Source: an uncultured Prevotellaceae bacterium
GTDB taxonomy: Bacteria > Bacteroidota > Bacteroidia > Bacteroidales > Muribaculaceae
Assembly (NCBI GenBank): GCA_946409635.1
Contig: CAMJXD010000001.1
Span: forward strand, 124,001-188,000
DNA: 64,000 bases
Reading direction: 5' to 3'
Of the stretch, positions 17,683-27,328 are shown piece by piece; position 1 is the stretch's first letter, and every line of letters starts with the position of its first letter. The notes below the pieces were generated by a model, which saw only the letters and a list, made by a program, of their open reading frames with translations, did not search any database and had not been told where the DNA came from. Made by a program: the position numbers and the translations under genes.

Positions 17683-20055
17683 TCAGTTGTTATTCAGCAG
17701 GATGGTGATGAGACGGGTGACATCGGTGATGTTGATTTTGTCATCGCCATTGAGGTCGGCACAAAGGTCGCAGATTTCCCCCTGGCCGCTGGTCAGATAA
17801 CTGATCAAGACGACAACGTCGGTGACGTTGACATGGCCATCGTGGTTCACATCGCCCGGCTGGCTGCCATGTGCTGCCTCATGCAGGGTGACCATCTCGA
17901 CGTTGCTCCATGCACTCTCGGCACCGTTGACATAGACGGCCTTGACCCGATAGAGGAAGCTACCGCCAGCCGTGAGGTCACTGACGGTATAGGACTTGCC
18001 CGATGTGATATTCTCAATCAGGCGGTAGTCCGTTCCATCGGCCTCGGTTGTCGAGCCCTGTGTGGCATCGCCAGCATAGATCTTGATGTCGCGTATCATG
18101 GGATAGTAACCAGCCTTGAAGATGACCTGCTCGGCCTCGGCACAGTCGACGACAAGGGTCTGAGTCTCATAGGCATACATAAACACAAGTTCCTGGGTGC
18201 CCTGACTCGTGGTGACTTCGAGCTCTGAACCGGTACCGTAGTAGCCATAGGCTCGCGCCGTGATTTCGATGGTCATCTTGTCATATCCCTTGAGGTCGAG
18301 CACGCTGGTGGTGATTGTGCCCCTGTTACGGATGCTCACACAGCCGCCCTCGAGGTTAAACTCGCTGCCGTTGAAGGTCCATCCCTCGGGCAGATAGTCG
18401 CTGGCATGCGATGCCTGGTTGGTGGGAGCCATCTGGGGCAAGTTGCTGAAGTCGGCTTCAACGAGCAGGCTATAGGCAGGCTTAGGCTTCACCTCGAGGG
18501 TGTAGCTGGCGACATTGCCATCGGGGGTCGGATCGGTCCAGCCGGCCCTGAACGAAGTGAGCGTCACGCGCGCATCGTCGGCTGGCAGCATCACTGGATC
18601 GTAGACCTCGAGCGGTGCATTGCCCTGTAGCGTAACCGTCACAGGGTCGGTACCCGGGCTGGTGCAGACAAGGGTAGCACTATTGGAGCCCACTGCTGTG
18701 GGAGAGTAAGTCACGGTAATGTCGGTTCCCTGCTCGGCGATGTCACGCGGCACGGTCACGGCATCGATGGCAAACACTCCGTCGGCATCATTCAACGCCA
18801 GTGTAACGTCACCCGTCAGGTTGGTTCCCTTGAGCGCGACGACAGCCGTGGCCGACTGGTGGATGTAGCACTGCAGCTCAACCTGGTTGGGATAAGCCTG
18901 AAGCCTGGGGGTCTGGTAATCGGCAGGCGGCTGGATGCCGACTACCATCTGCTGTGATGTCCCGAAGGTGTAGTCGCCATAGGAGAAGGCGTTCAAGGCA
19001 AAGAAGCCGTTGCCGCGTCCTCCCCACCCCCAATTCACATGGTAGGTGTCGTCGGTCGCGTCATAGCCGTCGACGTTGAATGCATGTCCACCACCATCGT
19101 AGTTGTCATAGGCGCAATAGACGATGGGGCGTCCCTGGGCGAGTTCATTCTGGATCATGGCGGTCCACTGAGCGTCGGAATAGTTGGGCAGACCCAACGC
19201 ATCGGTCATGTAATAAACCTGGGCATTCTCATCATATTCAAAGAGCAAGACGGCCCGCATGATGTCGTCGATGAGGGCACCGCTGCCCGAGATGGTATAG
19301 TCCATCATCTCGGCCTGGCCAATGTAGCGCATCAGGTGGGCCACCGCAGCGGCCTGGTCAGGGGTATAGTTGCCCCCGACATAGCGGTCAAGCATATTGT
19401 TCCAGTCAAAGACCGTGGGGGGCAGCTCGGCGAGTTCAGCTCCATACTGGTCAGTCGTGTAAGCAGGCACGGCAGGCGTCTGCTGCTTGGGATACTTCCA
19501 GTAGTGGAACACCATGGCCAGCGCCGTGGCAGCGCAACCCGTGTAGCAGGTGTCGGTGCCATAGACGGGACACTCATTCCAGTAAGGGGCATTCTGGCTC
19601 CACTGGGCAGTGACCAACGGATTGACCGACGCTGCCCTTGACGGAGACCGACGCGATATCGAAGCAGCGTCGAGGTCGGGATGTTCCTGCAGGTATTGCA
19701 GCTGCCGCTGGTAAAAGGAGAGCCAAAACCTCATATTGGCTGGCAGGCGCTGGAGGTCGGTCACCTCACCGTCGCCACAGGCCAGCACAGGGCGTGCCCG
19801 GTCGTCGCCCGACACGATGACAAACGAGCCCTGGGCGTTGAACACATAAAAAGTCGGCGTAGCGGCCTGCTTGGAACCGGGCATAGCAAATCCCAACTCA
19901 ACCTTGTGTACGGCCCGGGCCGAAAGGCGACCCTGGTCAACCTGGCTCAAGAGAAAACGTTGGGCTGTTGTCTTGGCCGATGCTTCATCGACGGGGGCGG
20001 CCCATGCCTGCATCACCGTGATGAGCAGTGCAGCAAGAAACAAAATCTTTTTCAT
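17683..20055 (-). CDS. Secreted C10-family cysteine protease with dockerin-like repeats (copy 2)
   Basis: A 790-residue paralogue of its neighbours. Signal peptide 1-19, propeptide to about 140 (FVIVSGDDRARPVLACG), catalytic domain with Cys174 in YTGCAATALAMVFHYW and His324 in GGGHAFNVDGY, then VNWGWGGRGNGFFALNAF. Ig-like and FnIII-like domains follow, then a jelly-roll-like region, then the dockerin pair GDVNHDGHVNVTDV and ADLNGDDKINITDV. The linker between the repeats contains CDLC. It has its own full-consensus promoter 90 bp upstream, so it is transcribed separately from copies 3 and 4. The catalytic pair is intact; substrate specificity cannot be read. Confidence 0.92.
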   Translation of the reverse strand: MKKILFLAALLITVMQAWAAPVDEASAKTTAQRFLLSQVDQGRLSARAVHKVELGFAMPGSKQAATPTFYVFNAQGSFVIVSGDDRARPVLACGDGEVTDLQRLPANMRFWLSFYQRQLQYLQEHPDLDAASISRRSPSRAASVNPLVTAQWSQNAPYWNECPVYGTDTCYTGCAATALAMVFHYWKYPKQQTPAVPAYTTDQYGAELAELPPTVFDWNNMLDRYVGGNYTPDQAAAVAHLMRYIGQAEMMDYTISGSGALIDDIMRAVLLFEYDENAQVYYMTDALGLPNYSDAQWTAMIQNELAQGRPIVYCAYDNYDGGGHAFNVDGYDATDDTYHVNWGWGGRGNGFFALNAFSYGDYTFGTSQQMVVGIQPPADYQTPRLQAYPNQVELQCYIHQSATAVVALKGTNLTGDVTLALNDADGVFAIDAVTVPRDIAEQGTDITVTYSPTAVGSNSATLVCTSPGTDPVTVTLQGNAPLEVYDPVMLPADDARVTLTSFRAGWTDPTPDGNVASYTLEVKPKPAYSLLVEADFSNLPQMAPTNQASHASDYLPEGWTFNGSEFNLEGGCVSIRNRGTITTSVLDLKGYDKMTIEITARAYGYYGTGSELEVTTSQGTQELVFMYAYETQTLVVDCAEAEQVIFKAGYYPMIRDIKIYAGDATQGSTTEADGTDYRLIENITSGKSYTVSDLTAGGSFLYRVKAVYVNGAESAWSNVEMVTLHEAAHGSQPGDVNHDGHVNVTDVVVLISYLTSGQGEICDLCADLNGDDKINITDVTRLITILLNNN

Positions 20056-20144
20056 GTAATCGTAGTTTATTTAATGGTCATTAAAAGCAGATTAAGGGGT
20101 GTGAACCCGCCACAAGTCAGGCCAGTGACGGCAGCAGTTCACTG

Positions 20145-20176
20145 CAAAGGTAATACAATCCCCATGAACGGGCAAA
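20145..20176 (-). promoter_or_regulatory. Promoter of C10 protease gene 2
   Basis: Minus-strand TTTG (20173-20176), 20-nt spacer, TACCTTTG (20145-20152): full consensus. The start codon is at 20055. Confidence 0.75.
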
Positions 20177-20203
20177 GTGCCATGCGCCAAAATCACTCAG
20201 GAA

Positions 20204-20246
20204 ACAAAATCGGGACCCGCAGCACTTGAAGTGCGGCTGGGTCCCG
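20204..20246 (-). terminator. Intrinsic terminator of the C10 gene 4-gene 3 operon
   Basis: Minus strand: GC-rich stem (about 20231-20246 with 20211-20225, minor bulges) followed by ATTTTGTTT, about 55 bp after the stop of C10 gene 3. Confidence 0.8.
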
Positions 20247-20300
20247 AGGGTTAGTCTACATGACAGGACCATCGGCTGGTCCACATGCCAGTAATCATCG

Positions 20301-22259
20301 TTATTGTTGCGCAATCTTGTTGATGAGCATCGTGATATCGGTGATGTTAACGTTGCCATCGCCATTGAGGTCTCCGCAGATTTCGCACACCTGGGCCTCT
20401 ACCGACACGTGGTTGATCATCTGCATCACATCGGTGATATTGACCTTGCCGTCGTGGTTCACATCGCCCATCTCATAGCCGTGTACATCGCCACCGCCGG
20501 CCAGGGTCACCTCCTGGGTGTTGCTCCAGGCGCTCTCGGTGCCGTCGGTATAGATGGCCTTAACCCTGTACTGATAGGTACCGGCTGCCAGATTCTCGAC
20601 GTTGTAGGACTTGTCAGTGATGTCGCTGATTGTGGTAACAGCGCCACCAGGAGCAGTCACCTCGAGGGTGTAGCTCTTCACGTTATTGACAGCTGTCTTG
20701 TGGTGCCAGTTGGCACGGAACGAGGTAGCTGTGACTGCGGTCTCGCTTGCGGGAAGCATGACGGGAGTCACCTGCTGGGTCGTGCCGTTGGCCGTGCTGT
20801 AGAAGTAGATGTACAGGGGCTCAGCACCGGGGCTGCTCAGGGTGATGTAGGCATAGTGCATGCCAGCATCGTCGGTGGGGTTATAGGTCACGGTGATGAC
20901 CTTGTGGTTGGCAGCGTCGAGGTCGCTCAGGGCGATGGCATCAACGTCGGTTGAGATGAAGCCGTTCTCGTCATTGACGGTAACCGTGATGCCGTCGGTC
21001 AGGTCAAGACCGATTACATCGACCTTGGTGGTCACGCTCGAGCCGACATTGGTCTCGGGCTGGTTGACAATCGTGTGGGCCACGATGCGCGGGGGAACGG
21101 CTACACCCTCGGGGGTGGGCTTCACGCCGACAAACATCAGCTGGAAGTACTTATAGATAGTGATACCGTAGCCAAAGGCATTGAAGGCATACCAGCCATT
21201 GCGGTCCTCGCTCTGGCCGAAGTTCACATGGTAGGTGTCGTTGGCAGCATCATAGCCATCGACGTTGAAGGCATGACCGTAGAAGCTGTCACCGGCATAG
21301 GTCGACGAGTAAGCGCAGTACATCAGGGGGCGGCCCTCGATGAGCTCGGTCTGCATCATGGTCGTCCACTCATCGTCGTCATAGAGCTGGGTCATCGCCT
21401 GGTCATAATCGTTCTTGAGCACATAGTGGGCACCGGCATCATAGCCAAAGAGCCTGAGAGCCATGAGCATCTGCTCCTCGTCGGCACCGCTCATCTGGGG
21501 ATTATAGTCCATGAACTCGGCCTGGCCGACATAGCGCATCAGGTTGGATATGGCATCGCGCTCGGCCTCGGTCCAGTTCTCATTCTTGTAGGTGTTGCGC
21601 ATGTGAGCCCAGTCGAAGGTGTAAGCAGGCAGGGCAGGCACATAGACGCCTCTCTCGCCAGTATAGGCGGGCAGAGCAGGCGAGGCAACGGGATACTTCC
21701 AGTAGTTCATCACCTGAGACAGTGACACGGCTGCGCAGCCCACCAGACAAGTGCTGCCACCATCCTTGGGGCAAAGCCTGTTGTAAGGCGAGCGGCCATT
21801 GTTGCTGCCCTGCTGCCACAGGGTGGTGAGCAGGGGCTGTACGGTCTGACCCAGGTTGGCGTTGCGGGTCTTGACCACCTGTCCGGGGTGGGCCTGCAGG
21901 TACTCCATCTCGGCCTTGTACATGTCCAGGAAGAACTGCATGCTCTGGGGCAGGTCGTTCATGTTCTCGAGAGCGCCGTCGCCATAGGCGAGCACCTCGC
22001 GTGCGCGGTCGTCACCCGAAACGATGACGTAACCCTTGTCGGTGTTCACGACATAGTAAGCGACCTTGAGGACGTCGCTCGAGTTTTTCACTTCATGAGT
22101 CCACTTGATGGAGGGAGCCGAGGACATGAAGCGGCCCTTGGCTGTCTGAGACATCAAGAAACGCTGTGCCGACTGCTGAGCGGTTGCCAGGCTGACATCG
22201 GCTGCACTAACCTGCATTGCAGCAAGTGCCATGGCAGCAAGAAAAAGAATCTTCTTCAT
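20301..22259 (-). CDS. Secreted C10-family cysteine protease with dockerin-like repeats (copy 3, shorter)
   Basis: At 652 residues this copy lacks the jelly-roll-like insert of copies 1, 2 and 4. Signal peptide 1-19, propeptide to about 135, catalytic domain with Cys175 in CLVGCAAVSLSQVMNYW and His329 in YGHAFNVDGY. An Ig-like domain, one FnIII-like domain (about 510-590) and a dockerin pair follow. The repeats are GDVNHDGKVNITDV and GDLNGDGNVNITDI with CEIC in the linker, nearly identical to copy 4, which points to a recent tandem duplication. It starts 45 bp after the copy 4 stop and shares its transcript and the terminator at 20204-20246. Confidence 0.92.
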   Translation of the reverse strand: MKKILFLAAMALAAMQVSAADVSLATAQQSAQRFLMSQTAKGRFMSSAPSIKWTHEVKNSSDVLKVAYYVVNTDKGYVIVSGDDRAREVLAYGDGALENMNDLPQSMQFFLDMYKAEMEYLQAHPGQVVKTRNANLGQTVQPLLTTLWQQGSNNGRSPYNRLCPKDGGSTCLVGCAAVSLSQVMNYWKYPVASPALPAYTGERGVYVPALPAYTFDWAHMRNTYKNENWTEAERDAISNLMRYVGQAEFMDYNPQMSGADEEQMLMALRLFGYDAGAHYVLKNDYDQAMTQLYDDDEWTTMMQTELIEGRPLMYCAYSSTYAGDSFYGHAFNVDGYDAANDTYHVNFGQSEDRNGWYAFNAFGYGITIYKYFQLMFVGVKPTPEGVAVPPRIVAHTIVNQPETNVGSSVTTKVDVIGLDLTDGITVTVNDENGFISTDVDAIALSDLDAANHKVITVTYNPTDDAGMHYAYITLSSPGAEPLYIYFYSTANGTTQQVTPVMLPASETAVTATSFRANWHHKTAVNNVKSYTLEVTAPGGAVTTISDITDKSYNVENLAAGTYQYRVKAIYTDGTESAWSNTQEVTLAGGGDVHGYEMGDVNHDGKVNITDVMQMINHVSVEAQVCEICGDLNGDGNVNITDITMLINKIAQQ

Positions 22260-22304
22260 AAAATAATAACGGTTAAAAATAAAGAGTTAGATAATTATTG
22301 TTGA

Positions 22305-24683
22305 TCAGTTCTCATTCAATATCTTATTGATCAAGATCGTGACATCGGTGATGTTGACCTGCCGGTCGCCATTGAGGTCACCACAGACGTCACACACGGG
22401 AGCTTCGATCGACACGTGGTTGATCAACTGCATCACGTCGGTGATGTTGACCTTGTGGTCGTGGTTCACGTCGCCCAGGTCATAATTGTGGGCGCCCTCA
22501 ACCAGGGTCACGTCCTGAGCGTTGCTCCAAGCGCTCTCGGTACCATCGATGTACAAGGCCTTGACCTTATAGCGGAACTTGCCGCCGGCAGTGAGGCCCG
22601 TCACCGTGTAGAACTTGTCGGTGATGCCGGTGATGGTGCGCTGGGTTTCATCGCCGCTCTCGCTGGCACGCAAGGTGGACTCACCCGGCTGGCCGGCATA
22701 GACCTGCATATTCAACAGGTAGGGATTTCCGCTCTTGTTGGTAATCGTCACATGGTCGGCATCGGCACAATCCAGGACGGCAACATACTGGGTAAATGTC
22801 CTGTCGGCAACACTGATCACGGTCTCAGCAACACTGGTCGAGACCGTGAGGCTTGATGCCGAGTAACCTGACTTGGCCGTAATGACCACAGTCATCTTGC
22901 CTTCGTCGGCCAAGCTGTAGGTGGGTGTCGTAAAGCCAAAGTTACCCGAGATTGAAATACAGCCATCCTCGGCCCACAGGCCAGCACCGGCAAAGGTCCA
23001 ACCAGCGGGGAAATAATTGGCTGCATTCTGGGTCTGATCGGAGAATCCTGCCTCGGCCACGCTGCTCCAGTCAGCTTCTTCAAGGAGGTAGTAAGTGGGC
23101 TTGGTTTCCACTTCTAGGGTGTAGCTTGTGACATTCTGGGGGATGGTCGCATCGGTCCAGTCGGCACGGAACGAGGTCAAGTTGACAGCGCTCTCGTCGG
23201 CAGGCAGCATCACGGGGTCAAAGACGGAGATATCGGCCTTACCGTTCAGGGAAACCACCTTGTCCTGGGCCCCGGGACTGCTAAGCGTCACCGTCGCAGG
23301 ATGCTCGCCTGCCGCATCAGGATTGTAGGTCACCGTGATCAACTTGACATCCTGGCTCTCGTCGAGCGTTACAGTGGTTGCGTCGAGGGCATAGACGCCG
23401 TTGGCGTCGTTCAGCGTCAGGGTAATGTCACCCGTGAGCAGTTTTCCCCATACCGTGAAGGTAGCGGTAGAGGGCTCACCCAGGCGGGCATGCATGTTCA
23501 ATTGATCCTGATATACCTTGATTGTAGGCTCCTCAGCAATCGACGGATAGATGTTCTTCACGATGCGTTGTCCCAAGTGATAGTTTGCACCCTGGTTGGA
23601 AAACGCGTTCATGGCAAAGTAGCCATTACCGGTGCCGCTCCAGCCCCAGTTGATGTGGAACATGCCGTCGGTGGCCCGGTAGCCGTCGACATTGAAGGCA
23701 TGGCCCGAATAGCTGTTGTGGCCGCTGTTATAGTCAAATGCGCAGAAGACCATCGGCCTGCCGGCCTGGAGCTCTTCCTGCATCAGAGTGCACCACTCAT
23801 CATCGTCGATATAGGTGGTTTCCTCGCCTGTTTCAAAGTTCATCGTGCCCTTGTAGACAGCCACAGCATCCTCGTAGCCCAGGAGATGGCAGGCCCTGAC
23901 AACGTCGTCCTCCCAGGCATCGCTGCCATCACGGGCATAATTCATCTGCTCGGCCTGGCCAATGTAACGCATCAGTTGGGCCACTGCTGTGGCATTGAAC
24001 GATTCATACTGGCCAAACCAGTAACGAGGGAGCATGTGCTCCCAGTCAAACGTCACCGAGGGCAGTGCCGAGAGCGTGAACTTCCCGTTGCGGGTAGTAT
24101 AGCCCGGAATGACCTGCGTGGGCACGTCGGGGAATTTCCAATGATAGAACACCTGTGCCAACGAAGTCGTTGCACAGCCTGTCATCGAGTTGACATCGCC
24201 GTCCTTGGGGCACATGTTGTAATACGGAGAACCCTGGTCCCACGTGGCCTCGATCATCGGCTCAACGTTGACGCCGCCCCTCATAACGGGCACGCTGACC
24301 TTGAGGTCGGGATTCTGGTACAGGTATTCCATCTGACGCTTGTAGTAGGAGAGCCAGAACTTCATGTTCTCGGGCATGGCATTCATGTCGAGAGTGCCCT
24401 CGCCATAGGCCAGAATCTCGCGTGCACGGTCATCACCGGCGACGATGACAAAGGCATCGCTGGCATTGAAGATGTAATAGGCCGACTGTGACAGGTGGCT
24501 CGTGGCTACGGTCTCGGCATGCAACAGCTTGAGGTCACCAATCGGTCTATCACCCAATCGGTTAGAAGCATTATTCTGCATAAAATGAAGGGCTCTGGCT
24601 TGAGCCTGGGACACAGTGACGGGTCCGGCCGAAGCTTGCATCGCCGTCAGCACGAGTGCGGCAAGGAACAGGATTTTTTTCAT
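22305..24683 (-). CDS. Secreted C10-family cysteine protease with dockerin-like repeats (copy 4)
   Basis: A 792-residue member of the tandem array. Signal peptide 1-19, propeptide (FVIVAGDDRAREILAYG at about 78-94), catalytic domain with Cys170 in MTGCATTSLAQVFYHW and His328 in SGHAFNVDGY, then INWGWSGTGNGYFAMNAF. Ig-like, FnIII-like and jelly-roll-like regions follow. The dockerin pair is GDVNHDHKVNITDV and GDLNGDRQVNITDV with CDVC between them. It is the promoter-proximal gene of a two-gene operon with copy 3. Signal peptides of copies 2, 3 and 4 all start MKKILFLAA, supporting recent duplication. Confidence 0.92.
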   Translation of the reverse strand: MKKILFLAALVLTAMQASAGPVTVSQAQARALHFMQNNASNRLGDRPIGDLKLLHAETVATSHLSQSAYYIFNASDAFVIVAGDDRAREILAYGEGTLDMNAMPENMKFWLSYYKRQMEYLYQNPDLKVSVPVMRGGVNVEPMIEATWDQGSPYYNMCPKDGDVNSMTGCATTSLAQVFYHWKFPDVPTQVIPGYTTRNGKFTLSALPSVTFDWEHMLPRYWFGQYESFNATAVAQLMRYIGQAEQMNYARDGSDAWEDDVVRACHLLGYEDAVAVYKGTMNFETGEETTYIDDDEWCTLMQEELQAGRPMVFCAFDYNSGHNSYSGHAFNVDGYRATDGMFHINWGWSGTGNGYFAMNAFSNQGANYHLGQRIVKNIYPSIAEEPTIKVYQDQLNMHARLGEPSTATFTVWGKLLTGDITLTLNDANGVYALDATTVTLDESQDVKLITVTYNPDAAGEHPATVTLSSPGAQDKVVSLNGKADISVFDPVMLPADESAVNLTSFRADWTDATIPQNVTSYTLEVETKPTYYLLEEADWSSVAEAGFSDQTQNAANYFPAGWTFAGAGLWAEDGCISISGNFGFTTPTYSLADEGKMTVVITAKSGYSASSLTVSTSVAETVISVADRTFTQYVAVLDCADADHVTITNKSGNPYLLNMQVYAGQPGESTLRASESGDETQRTITGITDKFYTVTGLTAGGKFRYKVKALYIDGTESAWSNAQDVTLVEGAHNYDLGDVNHDHKVNITDVMQLINHVSIEAPVCDVCGDLNGDRQVNITDVTILINKILNEN

Positions 24684-24776
24684 AACACTCTTGTTTACTG
24701 TTTGTTAATGGTAATTATTGGAGTAAAATCATTAGTCTTGATAGTACTTGAGCAGTTGGTAACCCAAGTATGGACG

Positions 24777-24784
24777 CAAAATTA
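24777..24784 (-). promoter_or_regulatory. -7 element upstream of the C10 gene 4-gene 3 operon
   Basis: Minus-strand TAATTTTG matches the -7 consensus; the -33 region is T-rich but lacks a clear TTTG. The start codon is 93 nt downstream. The rest of the 24684-24977 spacer holds no gene, only the terminator at 24910-24938. Confidence 0.4.
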
Positions 24785-24909
24785 AAGAAAAAAAAGAAAT
24801 AAAATGCACTTTAGTACATAAAAATATTGTACCAGTACCATAATCAGCACAATAGGGGACAACGAGCACCCGATTACGAGGCATGGCGAGCCCCTGACAA
24901 GTACCATCA

Positions 24910-24938
24910 ATAAAGGGCCTTCTTGCCGAAAGCCCTTC
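24910..24938 (-). terminator. Terminator of the TonB-domain gene
   Basis: Minus-strand stem AAGGGCTTT / AAGGCCCTT (one G-U pair, 7-nt loop) followed by a short T-rich end, about 40 bp after the stop at 24978. Confidence 0.55.
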
Positions 24939-24977
24939 ATGTAGTTTATCGCGTTATGGTTTGTCTTGCAATGTCGG

Positions 24978-25436
24978 TTACAGCCTGAAGTTGATGGGCA
25001 GCACCACCCGCACGGGCACCGCGTGGTCACCCACCTTGCCCACGCTCCACCGTGGCATCTTGCCGATGACGCGTATCGCCTCGCGATTGAGGCTCTCGTC
25101 GCCCGCACCCCTGATGACACGCACGTCGGTCACTTTGCCATTGACATCAACGATGAAGCTGCACAGCACGCGTCCCTGAATCTTCTTCTTGTAGGCATGA
25201 TAGGGATACTCACGCGTCTTGTTGATGAAGTTGATCAGGCCACGCTCGCCACCAGGGAACTGGGGCTGGATGTCGACGTAGTCAAACTCGTAGACCTCCA
25301 TATAAGACTGCTTGGTCACGGGATTGACCGTAGTGACATGACGCACCTGTGCTGCCAGGGGCAACATAGCCATCATCGTCATTATTGTCAATAAACCGAA
25401 GCGTAATTGTCTAAGCATAGGCGATTTATTCATCAT
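24978..25436 (-). CDS. Exported TonB C-terminal-domain protein without anchor or proline spacer
   Basis: A 152-residue protein with a cleavable-looking signal peptide (about 1-30, ...MLPLAAQ) and a TonB C-terminal fold. The region FPGGERGLINFINK is followed by the classic IQGRVLCSFIVDVNGKVTDV and GAGDESLNREAIRVIGKMPRW, then VPVRVVLPINFRL. Classical TonB proteins have an N-terminal inner-membrane helix and a proline-rich spacer; here neither is present, so it cannot transmit energy in the usual way. A periplasmic accessory or regulatory role is possible. Two adjacent ATGs (25436, 25433) are both possible starts. It has its own consensus promoter. Confidence 0.82.
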   Translation of the reverse strand: MMNKSPMLRQLRFGLLTIMTMMAMLPLAAQVRHVTTVNPVTKQSYMEVYEFDYVDIQPQFPGGERGLINFINKTREYPYHAYKKKIQGRVLCSFIVDVNGKVTDVRVIRGAGDESLNREAIRVIGKMPRWSVGKVGDHAVPVRVVLPINFRL

Positions 25437-25478
25437 TGTCAGTCACGGCAGGCGCGAGTTTCACACCTTTGGTTGGCG

Positions 25479-25509
25479 CAAATATAGAATTACGATTGCA
25501 AACCGCAAA
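25479..25509 (-). promoter_or_regulatory. Promoter of the TonB-domain gene
   Basis: Minus-strand TTTG (25506-25509), 19-nt spacer, TATATTTG (25479-25486): full consensus, 43 nt before the start codon. Confidence 0.75.
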
Positions 25510-25609
25510 ACGATTTAATTCAATTTTGCAAACAATTAGCATTGTTTCAGTCTTTTTGGCTAAAACACGCAGAATTCAAAAAAAATGTAAACTTTTTCAA
25601 TTTAGGCCT

Positions 25610-27235
25610 CTAGAACGGGAGCTTGCAGTCAATCGTCATGCGCTCTCCGGTGGATGGATGGACGAAGCTGATCGAGCGGGCATGCAACATCAGGCGCGCC
25701 GCAGCTGTGCCATAGAGCCTGTCGCCCACGATGGGGCAGTTCAGGCCCAATGGATGTGAACAATGGACGCGCAGCTGGTGAGTGCGACCGGTGAGCGGCT
25801 CGAGAGCCAGGCGCGTCATGCCGTCCTTGCGCTCGAGCACATGATAGCGGGTGACGGCCGGCTTGCCATGCTCGTGGTCGACACGCTGGCGAGGGCGGTC
25901 ATCAACGTCAGGGCGAATGGGCAGATCGATCACGCCCTGGTCGCTGGAAACGATGCCGTCCAGCAGGGCGACGTATTGCTTCTTGACGGCATGTTGCTCA
26001 AATTGCTGCTGCAGGGCCTTGTGGGTTGCCTTGTCCTTGGCCATCACGACCAGCCCCGAAGTTTCCTGGTCCAGCCGATGCACCACAATGGGGCCGGCAG
26101 CCTCAGGATGGGCGGCACGGTAGCGGGTGAACAACGAGTCGTCAAGTGCCTTGCCCGGCACACTGAGCATCCCCGACGGCTTGTTGAGCAAAGTGATCCA
26201 CGGGTCGTCATACACCTCTTCCAAATTGCCGCCATCGGTGGGCTGTTCAAGCGGATTATCCTCGACATCAAGGCCTTGAAGCATAAACTCCAGAATGGGC
26301 TTGCACTTGCTGCGGCAGGCCGGATAGCAGTGGCCGTGATGACGCACCTCGCCCACGGGCGACGCGCCCCACCAGAACTCGGCCATGCACACGGGCCTCA
26401 AGCCGTGGTTGAACGCATAGTTCAACAATCGCGGCGCACAACACTCCCCTGCCCCGGCCGGCGGCAAGGTACCCATCGGCCTGAACACCTCAACCAGGTC
26501 GCGGCGCTCGCCACGGGCGTTACTGACGACAAAAAGCCTGAAGATGCGCTCCTGCAAAGCCTCGCTCATCGCCTTGCGGCGCGCCTTGAGGGCCGCGACG
26601 GTGCTGCGATAGGCGTCTATTTCATCAGCGATGACCTGGATAGCGGCCTCATGACGATGGCGGATGCGCTTGAGTTCGGCTTTCTCGTAGCGGCTCTCAT
26701 TCAAGAGCGACTCCTCGTCGGCAGGGCTGAGTGGTCCCGCATTGCGGCGCTCGTCGCGCTGTCGCTTGTGACTGGCCATGAGCGACTTGTAGGCAGCGAT
26801 CTCCTCGGCCATGAGCCGACGGGCCACAGCTTCGTGCTGCAGCATCGCTGTCAGTTCAGCAGCATGTTCCAGGCGTTCCACCTCATGATTGATGGCAGTG
26901 ATGCGGGCCTCGCCCTGCTTGAACTCGCCCATGGGGTCTAGCAGGTCATAGACCGGAGGCACAAAGAAGTCGTGCCTCACACTGCCCGCCAGGTTGCCCG
27001 AGAAAGCCGCCAGATAGCCCAGCCTCCCGCAAGCATCCACAGCGACCAGCACGCCCAGCATCTTGCCAGCGGCCATCTCGTCGGCCCGGTCGGTCCTGGA
27101 GGCCACATAGCCCTGCACCTGCTCAATGGCCATTAGCGCCAGCGGGTGAGGCTCATAGCAGAACGGGCACGTGAAGCGCCGCGGCAGCTCCACAGCCACG
27201 GCATCGGCCTGCAACAGATGGAATTTGTCAATCAT
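25610..27235 (-). CDS. RluA-family RNA pseudouridine synthase with long N-terminal domain
   Basis: A 541-residue enzyme that isomerises uridine in structured RNA. The catalytic domain (about 335-541) contains [16 protein letters not shown] with the family's catalytic aspartate in RLD, and GRTHQLRVH near the end. The N-terminal half has CPFC near residue 22, a coiled-coil-like charged region (about 110-235) and a Cys-rich stretch around [19 protein letters not shown]. This arrangement is known in long RluA-like proteins and is not an odd fusion. The -7-like TAATTTTG ends only 5 nt before the ATG, so the message may be nearly leaderless. Divergent from xthA. Confidence 0.9.
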   Translation of the reverse strand: MIDKFHLLQADAVAVELPRRFTCPFCYEPHPLALMAIEQVQGYVASRTDRADEMAAGKMLGVLVAVDACGRLGYLAAFSGNLAGSVRHDFFVPPVYDLLDPMGEFKQGEARITAINHEVERLEHAAELTAMLQHEAVARRLMAEEIAAYKSLMASHKRQRDERRNAGPLSPADEESLLNESRYEKAELKRIRHRHEAAIQVIADEIDAYRSTVAALKARRKAMSEALQERIFRLFVVSNARGERRDLVEVFRPMGTLPPAGAGECCAPRLLNYAFNHGLRPVCMAEFWWGASPVGEVRHHGHCYPACRSKCKPILEFMLQGLDVEDNPLEQPTDGGNLEEVYDDPWITLLNKPSGMLSVPGKALDDSLFTRYRAAHPEAAGPIVVHRLDQETSGLVVMAKDKATHKALQQQFEQHAVKKQYVALLDGIVSSDQGVIDLPIRPDVDDRPRQRVDHEHGKPAVTRYHVLERKDGMTRLALEPLTGRTHQLRVHCSHPLGLNCPIVGDRLYGTAAARLMLHARSISFVHPSTGERMTIDCKLPF

Positions 27236-27258
27236 TGCTGCAAAATTACAGCATTCAT

Positions 27259-27289
27259 TTTGTTTTTCGTCGTGATTGCACTAAATTTG
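27259..27289 (+). promoter_or_regulatory. Promoter of xthA
   Basis: TTTG (27259-27262), 19-nt spacer, TAAATTTG (27282-27289): full consensus, 40 nt before the ATG at 27329. Confidence 0.75.
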
Positions 27290-27328
27290 CAGTTTAAATC
27301 TCTGATCATAACAATACAAAACCAGACT

